The position numbers and the translations under genes were made by a program. Shown piece by piece: positions 16,663 through 26,100 of a DNA stretch of 64,000 nt; the first letter of the stretch is position 1, and every line of letters starts with the position of its first letter. This stretch comes from Haloplasma contractile SSD-17B (lineage in GTDB: Bacteria > Bacillota_I > Bacilli_A > Haloplasmatales > Haloplasmataceae), in the NCBI RefSeq assembly GCF_000215935.2, contig NZ_AFNU02000004.1, positions 186,001 through 250,000 of the forward strand, written 5' to 3'. The notes under the pieces are model-generated. The model did not search any database, was not told the DNA's origin, and saw only the letters and a list, made by a program, of their open reading frames with translations.

Positions 16663-17001
16663 CTACCAAGTTTCTGATTGTTTACTTGCAGAAATAAAGG
16701 TTATTTTCTCTCCTAGTATTTCAGGAACATAGATAATCCCTTCATCTGTTTCTTTCGTTACCGAACAAATTCTCGCTTTAACCCCCACTGTTACACCTGC
16801 TTTTAAATGATCATATGCTGTTGAAGTAATCCCCTCTGATAAATCAACAGTCACAAAATCACTATCATACTGCATTGTATCAGGATTTTTAAAACCTCTT
16901 TTGATTTCTAATGTTAACCTTGTTTTCATTTTATTATTATCTAACACTTCCTTAACTGGATTGCCTATTATTTTTCCAACAAGTATTGTTTGGTTTAACA
17001 T
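16663..17001 (-). CDS. ssb: single-stranded DNA-binding protein (short, element-borne)
   Basis: A 112-residue OB-fold SSB. The start LNQTILVGKIIGNPVKEV corresponds to the (x)NxVxLVGRL.xDPE opening of bacterial SSBs, followed by KTRLTLEIKRGF and the aromatic/beta segment FVTVDLSEG. It lacks the long acidic C-terminal tail that chromosomal SSBs use to recruit partners, which is common for plasmid- and element-borne copies. It would bind single-stranded DNA exposed during transfer, replication or repair of the element. It abuts the upstream basic protein without a gap. Confidence 0.85.
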   Translation of the reverse strand: MLNQTILVGKIIGNPVKEVLDNNKMKTRLTLEIKRGFKNPDTMQYDSDFVTVDLSEGITSTAYDHLKAGVTVGVKARICSVTKETDEGIIYVPEILGEKITFISASKQSETW

Positions 17002-17292
17002 CTACTTCTTCCTCCTTTTATCGTAATAGTTATGGTTATTGGTTCTTTGATTTATGTTATCAAAGTTATATGTGAAATTATCATTATTAAAGTCAACCAC
17101 ATTGACGCTCTCCGTAACAATGACAACCTTATCTCTACTATACGTTTCAGTTCTTCTTGTCGCATTCGTCAGATTATTTTGATATCCCTTTTGATATCGT
17201 CCTCTATTCGTTGCAGCGACAGGTCTTGCAATACTGTTATCAGAACGGTGATTACTGTATCTCTTTGTAGGATAATACTTTTGATTAGCCAA
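17002..17292 (-). CDS. small basic, Asn/Arg-rich protein (96 aa)
   Basis: Rich in Asn, Arg, Tyr and Lys, of low complexity and likely disordered (NRGRYQKGYQNNLTNATRRT; NINQRTNNHNYYDKRRKK at the C-terminus). The composition suggests nucleic acid binding. It is directly adjacent to ssb (stop next to start) and preceded by AGGAGGTGAAAAG. No known family. Confidence 0.6.
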   Translation of the reverse strand: MANQKYYPTKRYSNHRSDNSIARPVAATNRGRYQKGYQNNLTNATRRTETYSRDKVVIVTESVNVVDFNNDNFTYNFDNINQRTNNHNYYDKRRKK

Positions 17293-17355
17293 CTTTTCAC
17301 CTCCTACTTATAATTCAAGATTTATTCTAATTTCCCATTTATTATATTTATACGA

Positions 17356-17832
17356 TTAACTAAGATACTTTTCTTCTCTCATACTTAAATACTTCACATC
17401 TAATTCATCGTATTGGTTACCTATGATGATGTGATCGAGAAGCTCTATACCAATTACTTCACCAACTTCACTAAGTCTTTTAGTAACACTTATATCTTGT
17501 TGACTTGGCCGAACATCTCCACTTGGATGATTATGGGCTACTATAATGCTTGCAGAAGATGATAACAATGCAAAGTTAAACACTTCTCTCGGATGTACAA
17601 CTGATTTATTAAGTGAACCAACAAAGGCTGTTTTGACTGCGATTATTTTGTTCTTAGTATCTAAGCAAATAACAATCAAGTGTTCCTGCATCTCACCTTG
17701 TAGATCGAATAACTCGTAAATCAACTTTGCGATTTTATCTGGTGCTGTCACTTGAAAATCATCGTCAACTTTATAATTCATACCATTTTCTTTTACTAAC
17801 ACCATTTTGGTTTTATAATAATTAATACGCAT
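17356..17832 (-). CDS. radC: RadC-type JAB/MPN domain protein (short form)
   Basis: A 158-residue protein containing the complete JAMM metal motif HNHPSGDVRPSQQD (His-x-His-x7-Ser-x2-Asp) and the preceding segments IIAVKTAFVGSLNKSVVHPREVF. It lacks the N-terminal helix-hairpin-helix domain of chromosomal RadC, which is the usual form on mobile elements. The family is often linked to DNA processing or anti-restriction, but its enzymatic activity is not firmly established. Its start codon abuts the stop of the upstream 94-residue gene, so both are co-translated. Confidence 0.88.
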   Translation of the reverse strand: MRINYYKTKMVLVKENGMNYKVDDDFQVTAPDKIAKLIYELFDLQGEMQEHLIVICLDTKNKIIAVKTAFVGSLNKSVVHPREVFNFALLSSSASIIVAHNHPSGDVRPSQQDISVTKRLSEVGEVIGIELLDHIIIGNQYDELDVKYLSMREEKYLS

Positions 17833-18117
17833 TTAATACCACTCTCCTACTCCATGGTAATCAGAAAACAATGTCTCATAATTAAAATCATCTATACTAA
17901 CACCATCTTCAATTAGGTCAGTTATGTATTCTCTAGCACTTTGTGCGACTCCAATTAGCGTTGCATAATCTTTTTTCATATAAACGGAGATACTTAAATT
18001 AATAACACGTAAGATGTTCTCGTCATTTATGTTAGTTAACAAATCTTCTAATTCTCGATAGATGATACTTTTAGATAAAAGTTCGTGTTGTGATAATTGT
18101 TTTATAACAGTTAACAT
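17833..18117 (-). CDS. uncharacterised element protein (94 aa)
   Basis: A helical, acidic soluble protein (MLTVIKQLSQHELLSKSIIYRE...) with no recognised domain. It is placed directly before radC with no gap and belongs to the accessory operon. Confidence 0.6.
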   Translation of the reverse strand: MLTVIKQLSQHELLSKSIIYRELEDLLTNINDENILRVINLSISVYMKKDYATLIGVAQSAREYITDLIEDGVSIDDFNYETLFSDYHGVGEWY

Positions 18118-18187
18118 TCTCTATCACCTACCACAATATTACTTCTTTATTACTAACAAGATCTTTAACAACTTGAATTTCATTAAT

Positions 18188-18505
18188 CTATGAATCTGCG
18201 TCTTTTATGCTGATACCTAACGTTTCGCCTTCCTCATCACATGGCCCCATAATTAACACATTACCGTATAGATACTGATTGGTATCATTAAGTAACATTG
18301 TTAGTTGTGGTTCTGCTTTTAATAGTCCTTCATCATCAATATAGATTGATTTGTCTCTATAACTAACAATGTCAATTAGGTTTACACCTAGATGTTTATA
18401 GATTTGATGCAATTCTGACATATTACTGTTCTTATTAATTTCAACAACACTGATAGCTAATGATTGTTGGTCTTCTGTTCTTTTTATTAAAATTCCTTTT
18501 TTCAT
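18188..18505 (-). CDS. DUF3846-like protein
   Basis: A 105-residue protein with the arrangement I associate with DUF3846: a central IVSYRDKSIYIDDEGLL segment followed by YGNVLIMGPCDEEGETLGIS. DUF3846 proteins are small and frequent on phages, plasmids and conjugative elements, with no known function. A strong ribosome-binding site (TTGGAAGGAGATTAAG) precedes the ATG. Confidence 0.65.
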   Translation of the reverse strand: MKKGILIKRTEDQQSLAISVVEINKNSNMSELHQIYKHLGVNLIDIVSYRDKSIYIDDEGLLKAEPQLTMLLNDTNQYLYGNVLIMGPCDEEGETLGISIKDADS

Positions 18506-18567
18506 CTTAATCTCCTTCCAAAATAAAAAGCCTATCTTTACGATAGACTAAAATAATCTTTACGATT

Positions 18568-18975
18568 TTAAACAAATACTTGTCCATGTTTGATTTTAAA
18601 TACAGAATTAGCAACTCTTACACCCTTAATAAATTTCTTATCCTTTTCCTGTAGCAGTCGACATTGCATTAAGAAGCTACAAAGATAACCGACACATCTT
18701 CTCTCAAATACAATTGCAGTTGCTAACTCATTTTCGTATAGTTTACTAAAGAAATGTGTTGGAGCGATACTTAATTCATCGTTATTCCAAAACAGCATCT
18801 TCACTTTATCATCATCATTCAAGAACTCAATCCATAGATTTAACAGCCAATGATGATCACCTTTATCTTGTTTATCATACAAACATTTGCTTGGACTATT
18901 TGATTTTAAATACATACTCCAAAAGTTATCTCTTAACAGGTCCATATCATAACGATACTTATTAAATAAATTCAT
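18568..18975 (-). CDS. uncharacterised element protein, paralogue of 15043-15417
   Basis: About 135 residues from the ATG at 18975, placed 9 bases after AAAGGAGG. The extended frame would start with TTG at 18984. Shared blocks with the second copy are LLNLWIEFLNDDDKVKMLFW, LSIAPTHFFSKLYENE, ERRCVGYLCSFLMQ and the ending FKIKHGQVFV. No domain recognised. It is the first gene of the accessory operon, next to the rlmH end of the element. Confidence 0.65.
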   Translation of the reverse strand: MNLFNKYRYDMDLLRDNFWSMYLKSNSPSKCLYDKQDKGDHHWLLNLWIEFLNDDDKVKMLFWNNDELSIAPTHFFSKLYENELATAIVFERRCVGYLCSFLMQCRLLQEKDKKFIKGVRVANSVFKIKHGQVFV

Positions 18976-19085
18976 ATCTTTCAACCTCCTTTAATCTTCT
19001 CCTGTTAACATTTTTATAATATGTATTTAAAACATCTGCAAAATCGGATTTAAATCTTAATTATACATTGTCGTGTTAATGAAAC

Positions 19086-19099
19086 ATGTTTTAAAACAT
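19086..19099. promoter_or_regulatory. 14-bp palindrome upstream of the accessory operon
   Basis: ATGTTTTAAAACAT, about 110 bases upstream of the first accessory gene. It is a plausible operator. No protein can be assigned. Confidence 0.35.
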
Positions 19100-19198
19100 T
19101 TCTAATAAGGTTTCAGTAGTCATGTTATAAATATACACCTTGACTCAAAGAACAGTTAGAATACATTGCAAATCGCTTTAAATAATGTAAATACACAA

Positions 19199-19229
19199 AA
19201 AGGAGAAGTGAATATAATCACCTCTCCTT
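19199..19229 (-). terminator. terminator inside the element, downstream of rlmH
   Basis: On the minus strand AAGGAGAGGTGA pairs with TCACTTCTCCTT around a short loop, followed by TTTTTG. It ends the rlmH transcript about 95 bases after the rlmH stop and shields the element's genes from read-through. Confidence 0.75.
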
Positions 19230-19322
19230 GTATTATTATATTTTTCTAAACGACTATTTTTACGGTATTTGATTACAAAATATTTAAAAATTGAAATACA
19301 AATAATTACGCTTTGTTTTAGG

Positions 19323-19802
19323 TCATTTGTGATACGGTTCATTATTATTTATTTTAATAGCTCTGTAGATTTGTTCTAATAAGATTAAACGCATTACCTG
19401 ATGGGGGAATGTCATTTTAGAAAAAGATAAGAGTTCATCTGAACGTTTATAGACTTTTTCACTTAAGCCTAGAGATCCCCCTATAATGAAAGTTATTTTA
19501 GACTTACCATATGTCAACAAGTTATTTAAGTCCATAGCTAGTCTTTCACTACTTTTTTGTTTTCCTTCAATCGCAAGTGAGATTACATATTCGTCCCTTT
19601 TTATATGATTAAGAATTTTTTCTCCCTCTGCATCTTTGACTATTCCCATTTCCTTGTCACTTAACTTCTCAGGTGCTTTTTCATCTTGTAATTCTATAAT
19701 GTTAAACTTACCATAAGGTGTTAATCGTTTCAGATATTCATTTATTCCTTGTTTAAGATATTTTTCTTTGAGTTTGCCTACTGTAATTAATTTAACCTTC
19801 AA
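19323..19802 (-). CDS. rlmH: 23S rRNA (pseudouridine1915-N3)-methyltransferase RlmH
   Basis: A SPOUT-family methyltransferase. Visible are the start [19 protein letters not shown], the SAM-binding knot segment [24 protein letters not shown] in shorter parts ([20 protein letters not shown]), and the ending [14 protein letters not shown]. It methylates pseudouridine 1915 in helix 69 of 23S rRNA. I choose the TTG at 19802: it lies 4 bases after AGGTGA and gives 159 residues, the length of the Bacillus and Staphylococcus proteins. Its last codons are the integration site of the element, which restores the coding end and replaces the original TAA by TGA. Confidence 0.95.
   Translation of the reverse strand: MKVKLITVGKLKEKYLKQGINEYLKRLTPYGKFNIIELQDEKAPEKLSDKEMGIVKDAEGEKILNHIKRDEYVISLAIEGKQKSSERLAMDLNNLLTYGKSKITFIIGGSLGLSEKVYKRSDELLSFSKMTFPHQVMRLILLEQIYRAIKINNNEPYHK
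19325..19341 (-). repeat. right attachment site inside the rlmH 3' end
   Basis: ATTTGTGATACGGTTCA, identical to 8718-8734. It encodes the last residues of RlmH (Glu-Pro-Tyr-His-Lys) and the first base of the TGA stop. Confidence 0.85.
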
Positions 19803-19959
19803 AATCATCACCTGATTTCACTATATAACGTGATAGTTGATCGCACAATTCACATCTATGACTCTGCTCTGTTTCTTCTACAATAGGTAGTTTATTTAAA
19901 TCCAGTACTTTTTCAATTCCTATATCTGTATGTTCTTCACACACAAAAACCTTATACAT
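19792..19959 (-). CDS. CxxH/CxxC zinc-ribbon-like small protein
   Basis: A 55-residue protein beginning [20 protein letters not shown] and containing CEEH and CELC pairs, a presumptive zinc site. It matches the small CxxH/CxxC protein family found beside rlmH in Bacillus. Its 3' end overlaps the rlmH start by 11 bases, so the two are likely translationally coupled. Function unknown. Confidence 0.75.
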   Translation of the reverse strand: MYKVFVCEEHTDIGIEKVLDLNKLPIVEETEQSHRCELCDQLSRYIVKSGDDFEG

Positions 19960-19968
19960 TAACATCAC

Positions 19969-20757
19969 CTATATTTCATATATTTCCGTTGCTTTATGTT
20001 GTTCCGTGATCACGATCGAGATATCATTTTCAGATAAATCACATCTATTAATAAAATCATCTTTCATCATTTTTAATAAATCTCTATTATTAGCCTCATC
20101 ACTTATATGGGCTAGAAAGATTAGTTTTGTGTTTTCCCCACGAATCCTTTCTAATACATAAAACGTATCTTCATTACATATATGACCTTCATCGCTTAAT
20201 ATTCTCTGTTTTAAATGCCAAGGTCTATTTGTCATCATTAAAAGTTCAACATCATGATTACATTCTAGGATATACGCATCAGCATTTTTTATTCGACTTT
20301 CTACCTCTTCACTAACATACCCAGTGTCCGTAATATAAACCACTTTTTTATCATAATTCTTTATAATAAATCCGGTTGGTTCGCTAGCATCGTGAGAGAT
20401 AGGAATTGATTGAATAGATACATCATTGATTTCAGTTTTATCGTAATAATTTAAGATTTGTTTGTTTTCATGATGCATAAAGATTGTCCTTGAGGAGTCT
20501 ATTGCTTCATGAGTACCCTTCGTCGTATAGACTGGTATTTGATGTCTTTTTGAGAATGTAGCCATACCTTTTGTATGATCAGCATGTTCATGCGTAATTA
20601 ACAATGCGTCTAATTCTTCTACCTCTATATTTTTCTCTTTTAATTTTATTTTTAATTGCTTATAACTCAGACCAATATCAATTAATATTTTTGTATGTTC
20701 TGTCTCTACAACTGCAGCATTACCTTTACTTCCACTTGCAAGAACTGTTATCTTCAT
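19969..20757 (-). CDS. walJ: MBL-fold metallohydrolase WalJ (YycJ)
   Basis: A 262-residue metallo-beta-lactamase-fold protein: ASGSKGNAAVVETEHTKILID at the start, the metal motif THEHADH (~54-60) and a later ECNHD and LAHISDEANN. Order walJ - CxxH/CxxC - rlmH is as in Bacillus, but the walR/walK/walH/walI genes that normally precede it are absent here and the serS region lies upstream instead. Family members are probable nucleases linked to replication and cell division. The substrate is not established. It stands 9 bases before the CxxH/CxxC gene. Confidence 0.92.
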   Translation of the reverse strand: MKITVLASGSKGNAAVVETEHTKILIDIGLSYKQLKIKLKEKNIEVEELDALLITHEHADHTKGMATFSKRHQIPVYTTKGTHEAIDSSRTIFMHHENKQILNYYDKTEINDVSIQSIPISHDASEPTGFIIKNYDKKVVYITDTGYVSEEVESRIKNADAYILECNHDVELLMMTNRPWHLKQRILSDEGHICNEDTFYVLERIRGENTKLIFLAHISDEANNRDLLKMMKDDFINRCDLSENDISIVITEQHKATEIYEI

Positions 20758-20879
20758 ACTTACACATCCTTTACCAACTTATTTTATCATAAATCAACAT
20801 TTTTTACACTATTATAGTACTGATAACGTTGGCAAATAAATGTAAGAGACTATATATCAATTATAAATACATGTTTAAA

Positions 20880-20905
20880 AAATGACCTCTGTTTAGAGGT
20901 CATTT
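20880..20905 (-). terminator. serS terminator
   Basis: AAATGACCTCT pairs with AGAGGTCATTT around a 4-base loop, followed by T on the minus strand. It begins 3 bases beyond the serS stop. Confidence 0.85.
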
Positions 20906-20907
20906 TT

Positions 20908-22185
20908 TTAAACAATATATTCTTTCCCGCCCATATATGGTTTTAGGACTTCAGGGATTTTAATTGAACCATCTTCTTGTTGATAATTTTCAATGATTGC
21001 AGCAACTGTTCTACCTACTGCTAAACCTGAACCATTTAATGTATGTACATACTCGGGTTTACTTTTTTCTCCCCTTCTAAATTTAATATTAGCTCTTCTT
21101 GCTTGGTAATCTTCGAAATTACTACATGAAGAGATTTCTTTATATTCTCCATAAGAAGGTAACCATACTTCAATATCATATGTTTTTGCTGAAGTGAACC
21201 CTAAATCACCTGTACAGAGTTCAATAACACGATATGGTAATTCAAGTCTCTTTAGTATTGTTTCAGCATGACCTGTTAATTTTTCTAAATCGTTATATGA
21301 GTCTTCTGGTTTTGTAAACTTTACAAGTTCAACTTTATTAAATTGATGTTGACGTATAATTCCTCTAGTATCTCTTCCTGCTGACCCTGCCTCTGCTCTA
21401 AAACATGGCGAATAGGCTGTATAGTTTATTGGCAATTGATCTATTGATAATATTTCATCACGATGTAAATTAGTTATTGGTACTTCTGCAGTAGGACATA
21501 AGAAGTAATTATGATTGTTTTCTAGTTTAAAAGCATCATCCTCAAACTTAGGTAACTGTCCAGTACCAGTCATGCTATCTCTATTTACAATAGCAGGAGG
21601 TAAGACTTCAGTATAATCATGTTTTTCTGTATGGGTGTCTAACATAAAAGAAATCAATGACCTTTCTAATCTTGCACCCAATTTTTTATAAACAGCAAAC
21701 CTTGATCCAGTTATTTTACCAGCGCGCTCAAAGTCAATAATGTCAAGTTCAGTTACCAAGTCCCAGTGCGGTTTTGCTTTAAAGTCGAATTCAGTAGGTT
21801 TACCATACTCTCTTATAACAACATTGTCATCTTCTGATGTTCCACGTGGAACATTGTCATATGGTGTATTAGGAATGTGTAGAAGTAAATCTTGTATTTT
21901 TAAGTCATATTCTTTTAATTTTTCATCTAAATCTTTAATTTTATCATTAGATGTGTTCACTTTTTCCAGAATTGGTTTTACATCTTTGCCTTCTCTTTTA
22001 TATTGACCAATCATTTTTGAAGTGTTATTTCGATCAGCTTTCAGCTTTTCTACCTCTATTATTACTTCTCTACGCTTTTCATCAAGTTCAATAATCTGAT
22101 CTAACTCAGAAAACTCGCCACCTCTGGTTTGTAAAAGTTCTTTAACTGATTTAAAGTGTTCTCTAATTTGTTTTAAGTCAAGCAT
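20908..22185 (-). CDS. serS: seryl-tRNA synthetase
   Basis: A 425-residue class II aminoacyl-tRNA synthetase. N-terminal coiled-coil arm (~30-100), then motif 2 ([25 protein letters not shown] in pieces: [23 protein letters not shown]) and motif 3 ([20 protein letters not shown]). It charges tRNA-Ser. The ATG at 22185 sits 8 bases after GGAGG, so longer frames are not used. It is preceded by a T-box leader. Codons for VPRGT contain a full parS site (21838-21853). Confidence 0.97.
   Translation of the reverse strand: MLDLKQIREHFKSVKELLQTRGGEFSELDQIIELDEKRREVIIEVEKLKADRNNTSKMIGQYKREGKDVKPILEKVNTSNDKIKDLDEKLKEYDLKIQDLLLHIPNTPYDNVPRGTSEDDNVVIREYGKPTEFDFKAKPHWDLVTELDIIDFERAGKITGSRFAVYKKLGARLERSLISFMLDTHTEKHDYTEVLPPAIVNRDSMTGTGQLPKFEDDAFKLENNHNYFLCPTAEVPITNLHRDEILSIDQLPINYTAYSPCFRAEAGSAGRDTRGIIRQHQFNKVELVKFTKPEDSYNDLEKLTGHAETILKRLELPYRVIELCTGDLGFTSAKTYDIEVWLPSYGEYKEISSCSNFEDYQARRANIKFRRGEKSKPEYVHTLNGSGLAVGRTVAAIIENYQQEDGSIKIPEVLKPYMGGKEYIV
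21838..21853. promoter_or_regulatory. parS site (ParB/Spo0J-binding centromere site) within serS
   Basis: TGTTCCACGTGGAACA fits the parS consensus TGTTNCACGTGNAACA and is a perfect 16-bp palindrome (18 bp with flanking A/T). It lies inside the coding sequence of serS. The cognate ParA and ParB are encoded at 57.7-59.3 kb. Confidence 0.9.
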
Positions 22186-22249
22186 TATTATTACCTCCAA
22201 TTTTATAATAGTATTAATAAATCATTCTTCGAAAAAATATTTAAGCAAA

Positions 22250-22480
22250 TAAAAAAACCCATCCCTTAGATAAGGGACGAGTTTACCCGCGTTGCCACCC
22301 TAGTTAGATTATTAATATATTAGTAACCTCAACTTTATACGATAACGGATTGAACCGGAAATGTTTACTTTATTTTTCGCATTTCACTCAGAGGGCGATT
22401 CATATTGTCATTACTTCAGTTCTCACCAACCACTGACTCTCTGTACCTAATAAACAATATTACTAATCCTCTTCACTGAT
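22250..22480 (-). promoter_or_regulatory. T-box leader of serS
   Basis: The T-box sequence AGGGTGGCAACGCG (minus strand, 22288-22301) is followed by the terminator stem CCCTTATC/TAAGGG and a run of T (22250-22257). Upstream is a Stem-I-like region with GAATCGCCC, in which TCG would be the serine specifier. Uncharged tRNA-Ser should stabilise the antiterminator and allow serS transcription. Confidence 0.88.
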
Positions 22481-22501
22481 TTATTATTATTTAAATCTAT
22501 T

Positions 22502-23074
22502 TTATGCTTGTTCTTTGTGTTTGTCAACCATATTTATAAAATATTCAGCAATTTTATAATCATCAGTTAACTCAGGATGGAATGAGGTTGCTAAAATATT
22601 TCCTTGTTTAACAGCTACAACATGTTCTTTATGTTTACCAATGACTTCAACTTGATTTCCTACATGTTCTATGTAAGGAGCTCTTATATAGACACCTTCA
22701 ACAGGACCAACACCTGTAACCTCTACATCTTCTTCAAAACTATCAACTTGTCTACCAAATGCATTTCTTCTCACCCTAACATCAAGAATACCAATATGCG
22801 TAGGATTATCAATTACCTCTTTAGCCAAGATAATCATACCAGCACAGGTTCCAAATACGGGCTTTTGTTTGCAGAATGACTTTAGTTCATCCATGAATTT
22901 ATACTTATCTATTAAACGTCTCATAGTAGTGCTTTCTCCACCAGGAATGATGAGTGCATCAATATCTTTCAACTGTTCTGGTTCCTTTACTAATATAGTG
23001 TCTTCGTTTAATTTAGAAAAATACTTTAAATGGTCAATATATGAACCTTGTAATGCTAATACTCCTAATTTCAT
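22502..23074 (-). CDS. pdxT: pyridoxal 5'-phosphate synthase glutaminase subunit
   Basis: A 190-residue class I glutamine amidotransferase subunit: KLGVLALQGSYIDHL at the start, PGGESTTMRRL, the nucleophile in FGTCAGMI and the His-Glu pair in SFHPELTDD. It supplies ammonia to PdxS for PLP synthesis. I start at the ATG at 23074, nine bases after GAGGA. The frame extends further upstream without support. In Bacillus pdxT directly follows pdxS. Here 8.8 kb separate them, and pdxT has a promoter of its own. Confidence 0.95.
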   Translation of the reverse strand: MKLGVLALQGSYIDHLKYFSKLNEDTILVKEPEQLKDIDALIIPGGESTTMRRLIDKYKFMDELKSFCKQKPVFGTCAGMIILAKEVIDNPTHIGILDVRVRRNAFGRQVDSFEEDVEVTGVGPVEGVYIRAPYIEHVGNQVEVIGKHKEHVVAVKQGNILATSFHPELTDDYKIAEYFINMVDKHKEQA

Positions 23075-23123
23075 TGTTATCATTCCTCTTCTTTCATATC
23101 TGTTATGATTAATCGATAAGATT

Positions 23124-23152
23124 ATTTTACTTAATGTAAAGTCTAATGTCAA
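23124..23152 (-). promoter_or_regulatory. promoter of pdxT
   Basis: On the minus strand TTGACA (23147-23152) and TAAAAT (23124-23129) are spaced by 17 bases, a near-consensus sigma-70-type promoter ~50 bases before the start codon. Confidence 0.75.
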
Positions 23153-23164
23153 TATAAAACAAAA

Positions 23165-23180
23165 TGTTCCACGTGGAACA
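23165..23180. promoter_or_regulatory. parS site upstream of pdxT
   Basis: TGTTCCACGTGGAACA, identical to the copy in serS 1.3 kb away. It lies 12 bases upstream of the pdxT -35 element, at the edge of the gene desert. Confidence 0.92.
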
Positions 23181-26100
23181 TGATATGATAATTGCTTGTG
23201 TGAACAAATATATATCTAGAATGATATAAAATTTAGTAGTCAATTAAGGTGTATTTGTAAAATGATTCTTCGTTAAAAATACGAATGTAATACAATAACA
23301 ATAGTAGGTTATAGATAAACTTTATAGACCGTGATTATGCAACTCAGGATGTGTTAGTCGTGAGTCTGAAAATATAAATGATAATAATAGTTCTGTATTG
23401 ATTTAAATATGTGGTTAGTTATGATGGATTAAAATGTATACTCTGTTATGTATTCTATAGAAAATATAATTGTATATACTATACGAATACATGCTGAAAA
23501 TATGTTTACCTTTTCAAAACTTAAGAATAAGTGTCTAACCTATATATATGTTAATTTTTTGTGCTCATAACCTCACTCTCACTATATAAGAAGGTCTATT
23601 AATTACACTATGTTCCAGATTTCATTACCGCACCAGTATTGTTAGTTAGGTAAAACTAAAATAAAAATAAGTAATAAAAAAAGACTATCATTCTGCATTT
23701 GGTTTTCTTTTATAATCTTACTGATATTTTCAACTTATCACGATAATCAACTTTCACTATATGTTTTTTAATGTATAATCATTTAATTCGTTTGACAATT
23801 ACACTGACCATTCTAAATTTAGGTATTATTTATCTTTTTAAAAGTAAAAGAACTCAATGTTATTAATTAAATATTATCGATCTGCGATTTAACTCTAGAT
23901 ATCATAAATAAAATACTCTGTTAAGTATGGCTTAAATCCTTTTTCTTTGCTATGTTAGTTTATCATTATAATCGATATTACATACAGAAAATTATGTTTT
24001 GGATAATGAAATTTTATTAGAACATGAAATGTGTTCATATTTACAATAGTCGAAATAAATATTCACATTAACTTAAATGTAGTTACAAACAACTTAATTA
24101 CTTACTCTGATAAACTAATAATTTTTAATTGACTCTTTTGAAGGAGAAGATAGCTAGATAGAAATTGAGTTTAATTAGCTCTGATCATATTTTATTTATT
24201 GTTTGTCCCACGTAGTACAGATTTTAAACTATGAAATGGAAAGAAAATAATTATTATCTCTGACTCTAACTAACTGCTACTTACTTAACTGTGTTATTAT
24301 ATATTAATTAAATGCTCTGCTTACGATCCTATTAGGTTCTTAAATCTGACAAATTAAATCATTAAGTAACAAGTCTCGTCTTGATATAATAGTTAACTAT
24401 ATTCATAAACAGAAACGTTTAATATCAACAGATTTTTACTGTTTATGATTAGATAAGAGATAAGAATATATGTCTGTATGTAGATGAAACTTAATTATTA
24501 ATAAATTGACATATACATTATTAAATGTAGTCTATAATGTCTGTATAAAGTATTGATCATTTAATTTTTATAAGACTACAATGCTACATTTATGTTAACC
24601 TTAGCAAAAAACTATTGCGAATCACTCCAGGCATTTTTATAAATATTATAATAAAATTCCTAATATTAACTGTATACTCCTTTTTAACTATATTCGATCA
24701 AAGACTAGTAACTTCATATCATGAACAGAGATAATTATTGGATACTTTTAAGCATTAACTCATTTCCAAATAAGTAATCTGGAACAGAGTAATAATTTGA
24801 TTTAACATAAATCAAACTGTATTTATCATCTTTAGAAGTTTTTGTAACCCCAACATCCATCATGATGCGAGTTGGTTGAAGAAACTTCTTTTCTTGAGCA
24901 AACACAGTATCAGCACCTTTTGCAGTTCTTTGCTTAGTTACGTTATTCAATTCATACACAGGTAGTTTAATGAAGCAACAGCCTCTTCATAATAATCAAA
25001 GTATTGTTGTTCGCAAAATGCATTTCGTTTAAAAACATCTACTGCTTATATGACATGTCCTTTTTTTCCGGAGTTCTATTTGTGATTCGATGATAAAATC
25101 AATGTTAGTTTGTTAATGAAGCGAGAGTGTCTGTAAAAAACTTTTCTGTACCTATAAGCTTTTTCACTTACACTTACTCTTTTCTATTAGAAATTTAATG
25201 TTTTGAATTTTTATTTAACTGACTGGATAATTAATTCAGCTATTTCTCACTAATTTTAACTTGTTCAATTCAATACATATTTTTTAATATCATGTAATTA
25301 CTTTCTTACAATTGATCTAGTCTAGCTATAGAAGTACTAGTTTACCATTGTATTGATCTTGAGGATATAATCTTATAACTGTATTATCTTCTTAAATCTT
25401 AGTACTCTTGATTGGAAAATTATTATTAGAATACCATAAACATATTGTTAAACAATTATGTTAATAAATCTCAATAGTTTACTAAAACTACACTTAAGAA
25501 ATTAAAGTCTTGATTAGTTTTGTGGAATTGACCGTTTATTTATGACGATTAAAACCGTATACGAAAATATAAACAAATTTGTCTCAAATCTTATCTCCTT
25601 AAACAATAATATATAATTAATCTGTCTTTTTTTTGTTTTGTCTTTAATTAATCATAAGAACAGAATTTAATGATAAATTTCGATTAGAAACATCTCTATA
25701 ACTATTAATAAAGATTTACATTATTTTTGAATCTATTCGTAGTTAAAATAAATAAATATATTGATTAATTTAATATAATCATATTAATTATATATGTTAC
25801 ATAATTTGACATAGTAAAACATAATCATATTATGTAAATGAATTAAATTAGGGGTGATTAATATGTTGAACATTTTTTTAAAATAATGTCTTTCTTTGAT
25901 TTATTGTTTCATCCATTAATTGAATGAATCTCTATATAGAAATAACTTAAATTCTTTGTAATGTTAATTTCAGTATTTTTTAAAAAACGTATCTGTAAAT
26001 ATATAAAAAAGCGAGTAAGAGGAATTTAATATTGTTCTATTGTACTACAGTTTTATAATAATAATAAACGCCATTTCGTTTGCGCGAACAAAATCGTTAC

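Larger units (their letters stand above)
8718..19341. mobile_element. SCC-like integrated element in the 3' end of rlmH (~10.6 kb)
   Basis: The element is bounded by 17-bp direct repeats of the rlmH terminal codons and carries a large serine recombinase. SCC elements of staphylococci use the same target site and enzyme class. Contents from the rlmH end: a conserved-looking block of small minus-strand genes (paralogue A, DUF3846, a 94-residue protein, RadC, a basic protein, SSB, further small proteins, paralogue B), the recombinase with its short leader gene, then cargo (repeat protein, XRE-TPR regulator, membrane protein, small RNA unit, 251-residue protein, HEAT protein). I see no relaxase, conjugation, helicase, replication or resistance gene. 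Excision would restore rlmH ending in TAA before its own terminator at 8672-8708. Confidence 0.85.
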
